Both the position numbers and the translations under genes were made by a program. A stretch of 64,000 nucleotides of DNA from Bdellovibrionaceae bacterium UBA2339. GTDB taxonomy: Bacteria; Bdellovibrionota; Bdellovibrionia; Bdellovibrionales; JAMPXM01. Below are positions 15,503 to 23,512 of this stretch, piece by piece. The notes beneath the pieces are model-generated. The model worked only from the letters and a program-made list of their open reading frames with translations. It ran no database searches and was not told the DNA's origin. The DNA lies in assembly GCA_002344785.1 (NCBI GenBank), contig DDUL01000028.1, positions 122,438 to 186,437 on the forward strand. Reading direction: 5' to 3'. The stretch's first letter is position 1, and every line of letters begins with the position of its first letter.

Positions 15503-16069
15503 TTACGGTGTTACGCGCTCGAGCTGAATTTCATAGCTCCGTTGAGCGGACTCAACCTTCAAGACGTTCTTCTCGGGATCCAAGCTGATGTAGTCCGAAC
15601 CCACTTGTTCAAAGATCGTCGCTTCAAAACCATTGCTTTGGTTGCGAATGGCGGTCACCTCGCTGGCGCAAGCACCGAACACGAAGCGCAATTGTCGAAC
15701 CTGTGGTCCGAGCGCAAGACGACGCTGATCTTCGTTCGTCTGCGGGCACGGAAGTTCCATTTCAGCCATGATCTCGTTGAGGAGGTTTGTCGAGGCCACG
15801 GCCGCGGGGGCTCGTGAGCCGCCTTCGGACGCCAGCGATTGGCTTTGTGCCAGTTGAATCTGCGGCACCTGTTGGGGGAAGCCGGGGCGATCGCCTCTGG
15901 GTCCGCGAGCGAAGCTCCAAGCATTGAAGCCAATCAAAACCAACGCCAGAGCGCCCCACGCCATGAGGCCCTTGAGCTGCAGGCTCGATTTGATGTCAGC
16001 TGTCGGATTCGGCAAAGAAACCCCTTGGGCCCGCGCTCGCAGCGCGGTTCCCAGGTTTCTTTTCGGCAA
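15503..16069 (-). CDS. Single-pass membrane hypothetical protein
   Basis: This 188-residue protein has a basic N-terminus of about 30 residues, one membrane helix (about 35-52) and a periplasmic part with a Gln/Pro-rich linker followed by a compact C-terminal domain with two cysteines (in P-C-P-Q and G-A-C-A). The layout recalls small bitopic secretion-system components such as GspC or PilP, but there is no sequence motif to support that. The neighbours give no further clue. Confidence 0.55.
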   Translation of the reverse strand: MPKRNLGTALRARAQGVSLPNPTADIKSSLQLKGLMAWGALALVLIGFNAWSFARGPRGDRPGFPQQVPQIQLAQSQSLASEGGSRAPAAVASTNLLNEIMAEMELPCPQTNEDQRRLALGPQVRQLRFVFGACASEVTAIRNQSNGFEATIFEQVGSDYISLDPEKNVLKVESAQRSYEIQLERVTP

Positions 16070-16188
16070 TTCTGAGCCTGAATTTCATAGCTGGAATGCG
16101 GAGAAATCGTCGGGCTGCATGCGGAGGCCGGCACCCCGACGAATGTCGAAGTGCCAGGTCCCATCGGTCGCAGCGGCCTAGGCCTCGG

Positions 16189-16884
16189 TCACTTTTTCTT
16201 TGAGGCTTTGGGATCCAACATGCGCGCGGCCGTCTTGGAGGGGCTTTGCGGAACTGTCATCGAGCGAATCAAATTTTGCACTTTGGCGACTTCGCCGATT
16301 TTGATGTCGGCGTCGCGGATGCGCTCCACGATCTCTTTGGCCTTGGGATTGGAATCCAAATCAGGTCGAAGCTCCGCCATCATGTTTTCCAACAGCACGA
16401 CATAGGTCGCGATTCGGCGCGGGCCGTCTTTGGCTTTGAGCTCTTCGATGGCTTCTTGGGCGAGTTCGGAAAGCACGCGTTCAACGGAATTCAACTCCAT
16501 CAGTTCGCGGCGGATTCGGGTGTAGAGATTGCCGCGCGCGCCGTCTTGATTCGGGCGCGAGAGCACCACACGCATGGCGGCTTTGAGTTCTTCGAGAGCT
16601 TCGGGCTCGACGCCGATCGAGCCGTCGTCGGAGTCTTCTTGTCGTGATTGAATCACTTGCGCGCGCTTGATTTTGGTTTTGATGATCTCGCTGATTTCGT
16701 CTGAACTCTTGAGTAACAATTGCGTCGAGTCGAACTCGACATTGGTCCAGGCGACTGGGCTGCTGAGCAAAATGCCAAGGCACAAGACGCTGCGAATTGC
16801 GCGTGCGAAGCGAGCCATGCGTCGTAAGTCTGTGGTCGGAGCGATTGTCGAGTTCACGTTCACGTCCTCTGCATTCTGGTTCAT
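16189..16884 (-). CDS. Secreted helical hypothetical protein
   Basis: This 231-residue product has a hydrophobic stretch at about 30-46 after a basic region (a signal peptide with a long head) and an almost wholly helical, highly charged mature part with coiled-coil potential, ending in P-K-A-S-K-K-K. There are no cysteines in the mature part. No family is recognised. The start at 16884 lacks a clear ribosome-binding site and is preceded by a hairpin. Confidence 0.6.
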   Translation of the reverse strand: MNQNAEDVNVNSTIAPTTDLRRMARFARAIRSVLCLGILLSSPVAWTNVEFDSTQLLLKSSDEISEIIKTKIKRAQVIQSRQEDSDDGSIGVEPEALEELKAAMRVVLSRPNQDGARGNLYTRIRRELMELNSVERVLSELAQEAIEELKAKDGPRRIATYVVLLENMMAELRPDLDSNPKAKEIVERIRDADIKIGEVAKVQNLIRSMTVPQSPSKTAARMLDPKASKKK

Positions 16885-16895
16885 CGAGCTCGAAA

Positions 16896-16919
16896 CTTCG
16901 GGAGTTTCTCATCCCGAAG
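16896..16919. promoter_or_regulatory. Hairpin just upstream of the 16884 start codon
   Basis: CTTCGGGA and TCCCGAAG form a perfect eight-base stem with an eight-base loop, 11 bases upstream of the minus-strand ATG at 16884. In the mRNA it would lie where a ribosome-binding site is expected, so it may control translation; it could instead be an operator. Confidence 0.4.
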
Positions 16920-17138
16920 AAGGGGTGACTCTCGCTCGGTCGCTGGAGTCATTCCTCCTGGTATTTTACACGAGACGAGGTGCCCGCCCAAGAGGCGATT
17001 TGCGTCACTTTTTTGGGCGAATTGAGGGCTGTTGAGTTGCGGCAAAAGGCGAGTTTAGGACGCTGCAAGCAAGAGAATTCAACTTAACCTCACCTGGAAC
17101 GCATGTCAGACTCTTGGAGCAATCCAGAGGAGGCTGCT

Positions 17139-17984
17139 TTGAAATCCGTACTCATTAAAGTGCCAGTTTTTGTTACCGCACTCGTCATGACGCTCTCGAT
17201 GATCGGCTGTGCGCCCTCGGCTCAACAGCTGAAATCAACGATGGAAAACAATCCCGATATTCTCTACGCGACGATGCGAAAAGATCCGGCGCGCTTCATG
17301 CGCGAGATCAATGAGCTGGTAGGTTTGGCGCGCGCGCAAGAAGAGCAATTGGCCTTCGAAGATAGCTTCAAAAATCCCCGCACGCCTGAGATTCAACCTG
17401 GGCGTGGCTTTGAGGGTTCGCCGACAGGTCCGATCACAGTCGTCGAGTATTCTGACTTTCAATGCCCGTACTGCCGCAAGGGCTACAACACCATGAAGGA
17501 CCTGCTGGAAGAGTATCCGGGGCAGATTCGCTTGGTGTTCAAGAACTTTCCGATCGAGCGCATTCATCCGCAGGCGATGAAATTATCAAAAACTTACGAA
17601 GCGCTGGTGAAGAAGGACATGAAGAAGGCGGCCTTGTTTAAGTCGCAAGTGTTCTCGCGCCAGGCGGACTTCAATCCCACACCCGAAGAAGCCAAGGCGA
17701 AGTCGGATGAGGAGTTCAATCGCAAATACAATGCGCGTGTGAATCGCTTAGTCGATTCGATGTTGAAAGACCTGGGCTATGACGCCACTGAGATCAATCG
17801 CCTTGCGAACTCGGCGGAGATCGCGGCGCTGATCGCCGCCGATCAACGCGAAGCTCAGGAGTTCGGCTTCACCGGCACACCCGGTTACTTGGTGGACGGT
17901 ATCGCCGTTCGCGGCGCTTATGAGTTGGATACCTTCAAGTCCATCATCGATCGACGTATGAAAGAGAAGAGCGGCAAAAAGTGA
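17139..17984 (+). CDS. DsbA-family thiol-disulfide oxidoreductase, lipoprotein
   Basis: I choose the TTG at 17139, six bases after a strong AGAGGAGG site, over the ATG at 17103, because it opens straight into a lipoprotein signal with lipobox S-M-I-G-C. The 281-residue protein has the thioredoxin-fold active site C109-P-Y-C112 in S-D-F-Q-C-P-Y-C-R and the cis-proline region T-G-T-P-G-Y-L-V-D-G. An insertion of about 70 helical residues lies between, as in DsbA and BdbD. It should form or rearrange disulfides in membrane-anchored form, which suits a region rich in Cys-containing secreted proteins. It is followed at once by a strong terminator. Confidence 0.88.
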   Translation: MKSVLIKVPVFVTALVMTLSMIGCAPSAQQLKSTMENNPDILYATMRKDPARFMREINELVGLARAQEEQLAFEDSFKNPRTPEIQPGRGFEGSPTGPITVVEYSDFQCPYCRKGYNTMKDLLEEYPGQIRLVFKNFPIERIHPQAMKLSKTYEALVKKDMKKAALFKSQVFSRQADFNPTPEEAKAKSDEEFNRKYNARVNRLVDSMLKDLGYDATEINRLANSAEIAALIAADQREAQEFGFTGTPGYLVDGIAVRGAYELDTFKSIIDRRMKEKSGKK

Positions 17985-18016
17985 ACTGCGCCGAAGGCTT
18001 CGGCTGAGGTTAAAAT

Positions 18017-18041
18017 AAGGGGGCTTTGGCCCCCTTTTTTT
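18017..18041 (+). terminator. Rho-independent terminator after the DsbA-like gene
   Basis: GGGGGC and GCCCCC form a perfect six-base GC stem around a TTTG loop, extended by A-T pairs and followed by seven T residues. Confidence 0.92.
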
Positions 18042-18098
18042 ATGTCCAGCGAGGGCGCGGCATGGACAAGCTGAGGCGCCAAGGCTAAGAGCTAGAGC

Positions 18099-19169
18099 AT
18101 GTCATTTTCCGATTCCTCCAGTTCTGCGGGTCATGCTGTAGGCAAGTCCGTAGCCCAACCTTTAGATCTGTCTGCGGACGGGGGCCTAGCGGCGGCGCCG
18201 GGAGGGTGTGCGACGCCAGCCTCGAATTCAGCGACCTCGGGCCAATCGGCATCGTCGAGTGCCACCGCTACGGGTCCCAAGCCTTCTTGGCTCAAAGTCC
18301 GCGCTCCGGGCGGCGAAAACTACGTTCGAATTCGCGAAATGTTGGGTGAGCTGAAACTTGCGACCGTGTGCCAAGAGGCGCGCTGCCCGAACATTGGCGA
18401 ATGCTGGAATGGCGGCACGGCCACATTCATGTTGATGGGAGAAGTCTGCACGCGAGGTTGTCGCTTCTGCGCTGTGAAGACTGGCAATCCGCGCGGTCGC
18501 ATCGACAACGACGAGCCCGAGAAGGTGGGCTACGCGATTTCGAAAATGGGTCTGGAATATGTGGTGATCACGTCTGTGGATCGCGACGATCTTCCGGACC
18601 AGGGAGCGGGTCACTTTGCGCGCACGATTCGCACGATTCGCGCGGGCGATCCGCATTTGATCATCGAAGTTTTGACACCGGACTTTCGCGGACAACGCGA
18701 GTTGATTCAGCAGATCGTCGAGGCCAAGCCGCATGTTTTCGCGCAGAACATAGAAACCGTAGAGCGCCTCACGCGACGGGTGCGTGATCCGCGCGCGGGT
18801 TATCGGCAGACCTTGGGTGTGTTGCAGACGGTGAAGGAAATTGATCCGACGCGCTTTACGAAGTCGTCGATCATGTTGGGCTTGGGCGAGACCGACGATG
18901 AAGTCGTGCAAACGCTGCGTGATTTGCGTTCTGTCGGTTGTGACGTGGTGACCTTCGGTCAGTATTTGCAGCCGACCAAGCGGCATCTGAAAGTGGAAGC
19001 TTATGTGACGCCGGAGAAGTTCGCTCACTGGGAAGGCGTGGCGCGTGAGCTGGGATTTTTGTATGTGGCGAGCGGACCCTTAGTGCGAAGTTCATATCGC
19101 GCGGGTGAGTTCTTCATGAAGGGTATGATTGAAAAGGGCCTATCGCCCGAACAGGTTCGACGAAACTAA
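18099..19169 (+). CDS. lipA: Lipoyl synthase with Ser/Ala-rich N-terminal extension
   Basis: LipA inserts two sulfurs into protein-bound octanoyl groups. Both iron-sulfur motifs are intact: C91-x4-C96-x5-C102 for the auxiliary cluster and C117-x3-C121-x2-C124 for the radical SAM cluster, with the C-terminal R-S-S-Y ligand motif. At 356 residues it is longer than usual because about 60 Ser/Ala/Gly-rich residues precede the core; I see no other in-frame ATG, GTG or TTG near the core. It begins a four-gene operon with E2, E3 and lipB. Confidence 0.96.
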   Translation: MSFSDSSSSAGHAVGKSVAQPLDLSADGGLAAAPGGCATPASNSATSGQSASSSATATGPKPSWLKVRAPGGENYVRIREMLGELKLATVCQEARCPNIGECWNGGTATFMLMGEVCTRGCRFCAVKTGNPRGRIDNDEPEKVGYAISKMGLEYVVITSVDRDDLPDQGAGHFARTIRTIRAGDPHLIIEVLTPDFRGQRELIQQIVEAKPHVFAQNIETVERLTRRVRDPRAGYRQTLGVLQTVKEIDPTRFTKSSIMLGLGETDDEVVQTLRDLRSVGCDVVTFGQYLQPTKRHLKVEAYVTPEKFAHWEGVARELGFLYVASGPLVRSSYRAGEFFMKGMIEKGLSPEQVRRN

Positions 19170-19187
19170 TTTCACAGGGGAGACGTC

Positions 19188-20522
19188 ATGGCGACAAAGA
19201 ATGTGCAGCTGCCTGAACTCGGTGAGGGCGTGACGGAAGGTGAACTCGTCAAATGGTTGGTCAAAGTCGGCGATCAAGTGAAGCCGGATCAGGCCGTCGC
19301 GGAAATGATGACGGACAAGGCGACTGTGGAAGTGCCATCGCCCTTTGGTGGTGTTGTTAAAGAAATTCTCAAGAAAGAAGGCGATGTCGTCGAGGTCGGC
19401 ATGGCGATGTTGAGTTTGGAAACGGATGCTTCGGCGGGCGCTTCAGCTCCTGCGGCCAGCGCGCCCAAGTCGGCATCAGCGCCAGCCCAGGCTCCTGCAG
19501 CGATGATGGCAGCACCGGCGACCTCCGCGAAGGCTCCGGCTTCTGTTGCGGCGGCATCGGCCTCAGGTCTTGATGTGGTTCCTCCGGCGATGGATGCGAA
19601 GGTGTTGGCGACTCCCGCCACACGCCGCATGGCTCGTGAAATGGGTGTGAACTTGAATCAAGTTCGCGGCACAGGCTTGGCGGGTCGCGTGACTCGTGAA
19701 GATGTGCTGACCGCGCAGGGTGGTGCGGGTGCGGTTGCAGCGGGTTCGCCGATGGTGGCGAAAGCTTCCATTCCGCGTCCTGCCTATCAAGGACCGGCGG
19801 GTGCGGTTGAAGAGCGCGTGGCGCTCAAGGGCATTCGCAAGAAGATCGCCGAGAACATGCAGATGGCCAAGCATGTGGTGCCGCACTTCACTTTGATGGA
19901 TGAGGCGAACGTCACGGCCCTCGTGGCGATGCGTGAAGAGTTGAAAGCTGCGGGCGAAAAGGCCGGCACGAAGATCACGTACTTGCCCTTTGTGATGAAG
20001 GCGCTGATGGCGACGATTCGCGAATTCCCGATGTTCAACGCATCGATTGACGATGCGGCTCAGGAGATCGTTTACAAAAAGTATTTCAATCTTGGCTTCG
20101 CCGCCGACACGCCCAATGGATTGCTCGTGCCAGTGATCAAGCACGCGGACCAAAAAACTGTGCTGGAGCTTTCGCGCGAAATCATCGATTTGGCCAAGCG
20201 CGCACGCGACGGCAAGCTGGCGCTAGATGAAATGAAGGGTGCGACGATCACCATCACCAACATCGGTTCAGTGGGCGGTCAGTACGCAACTCCGATCATC
20301 AATCACCCTGAGGTGGCGATCTTGGGCATGTACAAGATCCAAGAAAAGCCCGTGATCAAACGCGACGCTTCGGGCGCGATGAGCTTGGATTCGATCAAGA
20401 CGATGAATTTCACGATCACGGCTGACCATCGTTTGATCGATGGAGCTGTAGCAGCGAATTTCCTCAAGGCCTTTATCACGCGCATCGAGAATCCCGGCGT
20501 TCTGATGCTCGACATGATGTGA
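19188..20522 (+). CDS. 2-oxoacid dehydrogenase E2 (dihydrolipoamide acyltransferase)
   Basis: This 444-residue E2 has one N-terminal lipoyl domain with the lipoylated Lys44 in M-T-D-K-A-T-V-E-V-P, an Ala/Pro linker, a peripheral subunit-binding domain (A-T-P-A-T-R-R-M-A-R-E... to about 175) and a catalytic domain with D-H-R-L-I-D-G near the C-terminus. The M-T-D-K-A form of the lipoyl motif is commoner in branched-chain or Gram-positive-type pyruvate complexes, so the substrate is uncertain. It sits 18 bp after lipA and 10 bp before the E3 gene. Confidence 0.93.
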   Translation: MATKNVQLPELGEGVTEGELVKWLVKVGDQVKPDQAVAEMMTDKATVEVPSPFGGVVKEILKKEGDVVEVGMAMLSLETDASAGASAPAASAPKSASAPAQAPAAMMAAPATSAKAPASVAAASASGLDVVPPAMDAKVLATPATRRMAREMGVNLNQVRGTGLAGRVTREDVLTAQGGAGAVAAGSPMVAKASIPRPAYQGPAGAVEERVALKGIRKKIAENMQMAKHVVPHFTLMDEANVTALVAMREELKAAGEKAGTKITYLPFVMKALMATIREFPMFNASIDDAAQEIVYKKYFNLGFAADTPNGLLVPVIKHADQKTVLELSREIIDLAKRARDGKLALDEMKGATITITNIGSVGGQYATPIINHPEVAILGMYKIQEKPVIKRDASGAMSLDSIKTMNFTITADHRLIDGAVAANFLKAFITRIENPGVLMLDMM

Positions 20523-20532
20523 GAGGTGCGCG

Positions 20533-21984
20533 ATGGCGTTGAACTTTGATGTGGTGGTGATTGGTGCGGGACCTGGCGGCTATGTTTGCGCGATTCGCTC
20601 GGCGCAGATGGGCTTGAAGACGGCCATCGTCGAACGCGAGTACATGGGTGGCGTTTGCTTGAACGTCGGATGCATTCCGTCGAAGGCGCTCATCACAGCG
20701 GGGCACTTTTTGCACAAGATGCAACATAATGCTTCGGAGATGGGTCTGAAGGTTCCCGGAGAAGTCGGCGTCGACATGGCGCAAATGCAGAAATGGAAAA
20801 AGTCCGTCTGTGATCGCATGGCCGGTGGCGTGGAGCAGCTTCTCAAAGGCAATAGCGTCACGATTTTGAAAGGCGAAGCCTCGTTCAAGTCGGCGACGGA
20901 AATTTCCGTGAAATCATCGACGGGTACCGAGTCCGTGGTCGCGAAGAACTTCGTGATCGCCACCGGCTCGCGTCCGATTGAGATTCCGGGCTTTGCGTTT
21001 GATGAAAAGCTGGTGCTGTCATCGACAGGTGGCTTGGCACAGACTGAAAAGCTCAAATCACTTGTGGTGATTGGCGGCGGTTACATCGGCTTGGAAATCG
21101 GCTCGATGCTCGCGAACTTCGGCACCAAAGTGACTGTGGTCGAAGCCAACAAAGGTTTGCTGGTCGGACTTGCTGACGCTGAGTGCGTGCAGGTTGTGCA
21201 GCGAAAGCTGAAGAAGTCAGGCGTCGACGTTCTGCTCGAGGCCAAGGCCAAGGGTTGGAAGAAAGACGGAAGTGGAGTCGCTGTGACGGTCGAAGTCGGC
21301 GGCAAAGAGCAGGTCTTGAAGGCCGAAAAAGTTTTGGTCACTGTGGGCCGTCGGCCCAACTCGGATCAAGCGAATCTCAAGGGCATTGGCTTGGCGATTG
21401 ATGAAAAGGGCTTCGTGAAAGTGAATGCCCAACGGCGCACAAACATCGCGAATATTTTCGCGATTGGCGATGTCGCGTGCCAACCGATGTTGGCGCATAA
21501 GGCTTCGCACGAAGGCGTGATGGTGGCTGAAATCATCGCGGGTCAAAAGCGGGCTTACGAAGTGAAGACTGTGCCATCCGTGATCTTTGTCGATCCCGAA
21601 ATTGCAGCAGCGGGCATGACAGAAGAAGAGGCGAAGGCCGCCGGATACACGGATCTGAAGATCGGCAAGTTTCCGTTTGGCGCTAACGGCCGTGCGGTGT
21701 CACTGATGGAGACGGATGGCTTTGTGAAGGTCATCGCTGATGCGAAAACTCACATCGTCTTGGGCGTGCACATCGTCGGTCCAGAGGCCTCGAACCTCAT
21801 TTCGGAGGCGGCTTTGGCCGTCGAAATGGGTGCGCGCTTGGAAGACTTGGCGCTGACGATTCATCCGCATCCGACTTTGGGCGAAACCATGATGGAAGCC
21901 GCCGAGGCCACCTTGGGCCACGCGATTCACATCATTCAAAAGCCATTGGGCGCAAAGCCCGGCACGCCACGAGCCCATGCTTAA
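20533..21984 (+). CDS. lpdA: Dihydrolipoyl dehydrogenase (E3)
   Basis: E3 reoxidises dihydrolipoamide and reduces NAD+. The FAD-binding G-A-G-P-G-G, the redox pair in G-G-V-C42-L-N-V-G-C47-I-P-S-K, the NAD-binding G-G-G-Y-I-G-L-E and the C-terminal H-P-H-P-T-L-G-E motif with the catalytic His are all present in 483 residues. Its 3' end overlaps lipB by eight bases. The E1 subunits are not in this window. Confidence 0.97.
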   Translation: MALNFDVVVIGAGPGGYVCAIRSAQMGLKTAIVEREYMGGVCLNVGCIPSKALITAGHFLHKMQHNASEMGLKVPGEVGVDMAQMQKWKKSVCDRMAGGVEQLLKGNSVTILKGEASFKSATEISVKSSTGTESVVAKNFVIATGSRPIEIPGFAFDEKLVLSSTGGLAQTEKLKSLVVIGGGYIGLEIGSMLANFGTKVTVVEANKGLLVGLADAECVQVVQRKLKKSGVDVLLEAKAKGWKKDGSGVAVTVEVGGKEQVLKAEKVLVTVGRRPNSDQANLKGIGLAIDEKGFVKVNAQRRTNIANIFAIGDVACQPMLAHKASHEGVMVAEIIAGQKRAYEVKTVPSVIFVDPEIAAAGMTEEEAKAAGYTDLKIGKFPFGANGRAVSLMETDGFVKVIADAKTHIVLGVHIVGPEASNLISEAALAVEMGARLEDLALTIHPHPTLGETMMEAAEATLGHAIHIIQKPLGAKPGTPRAHA

Positions 21985-22642
21985 TGTCGTCGACTGGGGC
22001 CTTGTCGATTATCGCGAGGCCCTGACGAGACAAGAAGACTTGGTCGATCGTGTGGCGCGCGAACAGGCCCACGAGACTTTGATATTCTGCACGCACCCAC
22101 CGATCGTCACTTTAGGTCGGGCGACCAAGGCCGGCGATGTGTTTGGATGGTCAGGCGATGTGGTGGAAGTCTCACGCGGCGGTCGCGCAACTTATCATGG
22201 TCCTTCGCAGATCGTGGTGTATCCGATTTTAGATTTGAACTCGCGCGGTCGCGATCTGCATTTGCACTTTCGAAAGATGGAAGAAGCGCTTCTGGAGACG
22301 GTTCGACACTTCGGGATTGAGGCGACGGGACGAAGTCCTCAGGTCGAAGATGGATCTGCGGAGGCGGTCGAGGCCACAGGAGTTTGGGTCGGCTCGCGCA
22401 AGCTCGCCTCGATGGGTGTCGCAGTTCGGAAGTGGATCAGCTTTCACGGCTTAGCATTGAATGTCGAACATGATCCCCAGGCTTTCGTCGGCATGAAGCC
22501 CTGCGGATTTGCTCCGGGCACCGCGATTTCGTTGGAAGAACTGTTGGGGGCGCATGGTTCGCCGGGTCCGTTACGCCGAGACTTAGTGCGCGAGCGCCTC
22601 GAGATCGAGTTGCGCCGAGTTTTTGCGCCGTCACCGAGTTGA
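21977..22642 (+). CDS. lipB: Octanoyl-[acyl-carrier protein]:protein N-octanoyltransferase
   Basis: LipB moves octanoate from acyl-carrier protein to lipoyl domains, the step before LipA. The family motifs G-G-R-A-T-Y-H-G-P-S-Q, W-I-S-F-H-G-L-A-L-N-V and G-M-K-P-C-G-F with the nucleophile Cys176 are present; 221 residues is normal. Overlap with the E3 gene shows that lipA-E2-E3-lipB form one transcription unit. Confidence 0.96.
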   Translation: MLNVVDWGLVDYREALTRQEDLVDRVAREQAHETLIFCTHPPIVTLGRATKAGDVFGWSGDVVEVSRGGRATYHGPSQIVVYPILDLNSRGRDLHLHFRKMEEALLETVRHFGIEATGRSPQVEDGSAEAVEATGVWVGSRKLASMGVAVRKWISFHGLALNVEHDPQAFVGMKPCGFAPGTAISLEELLGAHGSPGPLRRDLVRERLEIELRRVFAPSPS

Positions 22643-22780
22643 GGGACAACTCGACTTCCGTCGCGTGTGTTGCCTTGGCAGTCAAATACCTAGAGAAAAT
22701 CAGTCACAATAATATGCATGCGAAGAGCGAATACGGCATCTCGTGAGCAACTCGAATTTTCGGCTCGGCAGGGTGAAACG

Positions 22781-23512
22781 GTGGCTTGGTCGGGTTTCGT
22801 TCCACGTCTGAGGGGTTTGCGCAAGAGCCGGCTTTCGCTGGGCTGTGCGACCATGCTGTCGGTGATGCTGGGAGGCACATCGGCTTGGGCGAACTCGGAT
22901 GCGCGCGACGTATTTGATTTGCCCCAAGCTGTTGCGATCCAAGGTCGCGAGAATGTGATTGATCAAAGTCTCGCGCTCAATGTGGGTCACATTCCAACGG
23001 ACTCGTTCAATCGCGGATTTCCCGTGTCATTGGCCTACACCTACTACTTCAAGCCTTACTTGGGTTGGGAAGTCGTGCACTTTGCTTACAACTTCAATCA
23101 AGAGACCAAGTTGAAAAGTGATTTCTTGGCGTTGAATGTCGCGGTGGAGAACATTGGTTTTGGCGGCGTGCTCGACTATCCCAAGAACATCATCTCGTCG
23201 GGACTTGTCTACACCCCGTTGTATTCGAAGAGCCTCTTGTACAATCGGCTCCTCGTCTTCAGTGAAACCTCGCTTTACATCGGTGGCGGGAGCTTGGTTT
23301 TGAATCAAGTCGGTCACACGCCGATGTTGGCGCTGGGTATTCAGGGCCGACTCTATCTTTCGCCGAAGTCCGCGTTTCGCTGGTACTTGCGTGAGTACGT
23401 GTTCAAGGACGTGAACCTGGGTGTGACATTGATGACAGACTTGGGGCTCGGCATTGAAATGCAGTTCGATCTTTTTGGTGGAGGCCGCTCGGCGGCGGAT
23501 GAGGTCGAGTGA
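22781..23512 (+). CDS. Outer-membrane beta-barrel protein of a gliding-type cluster
   Basis: The GTG at 22781 has CAGGG seven bases upstream and leads into a signal peptide ending T-S-A-W-A. An in-frame ATG at 22718 has no such site and lies right next to TAATAT (22710-22715), which may be the promoter -10 box. The mature part (about 200 residues) alternates aromatic strands and resembles the outer-membrane beta-barrel family found in Myxococcus GltA/GltB/GltH and Bdellovibrio clusters (family-level inference). The TPR gene downstream overlaps its stop. A role as the outer-membrane part of an envelope-spanning machine is inferred from the neighbourhood. Confidence 0.75.
   Translation: MAWSGFVPRLRGLRKSRLSLGCATMLSVMLGGTSAWANSDARDVFDLPQAVAIQGRENVIDQSLALNVGHIPTDSFNRGFPVSLAYTYYFKPYLGWEVVHFAYNFNQETKLKSDFLALNVAVENIGFGGVLDYPKNIISSGLVYTPLYSKSLLYNRLLVFSETSLYIGGGSLVLNQVGHTPMLALGIQGRLYLSPKSAFRWYLREYVFKDVNLGVTLMTDLGLGIEMQFDLFGGGRSAADEVE

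Noticed and set aside
18228..19028. 266-codon minus-strand frame opposite lipA
   Set aside because: lipA is certain on the plus strand; the antisense product has no recognisable features.
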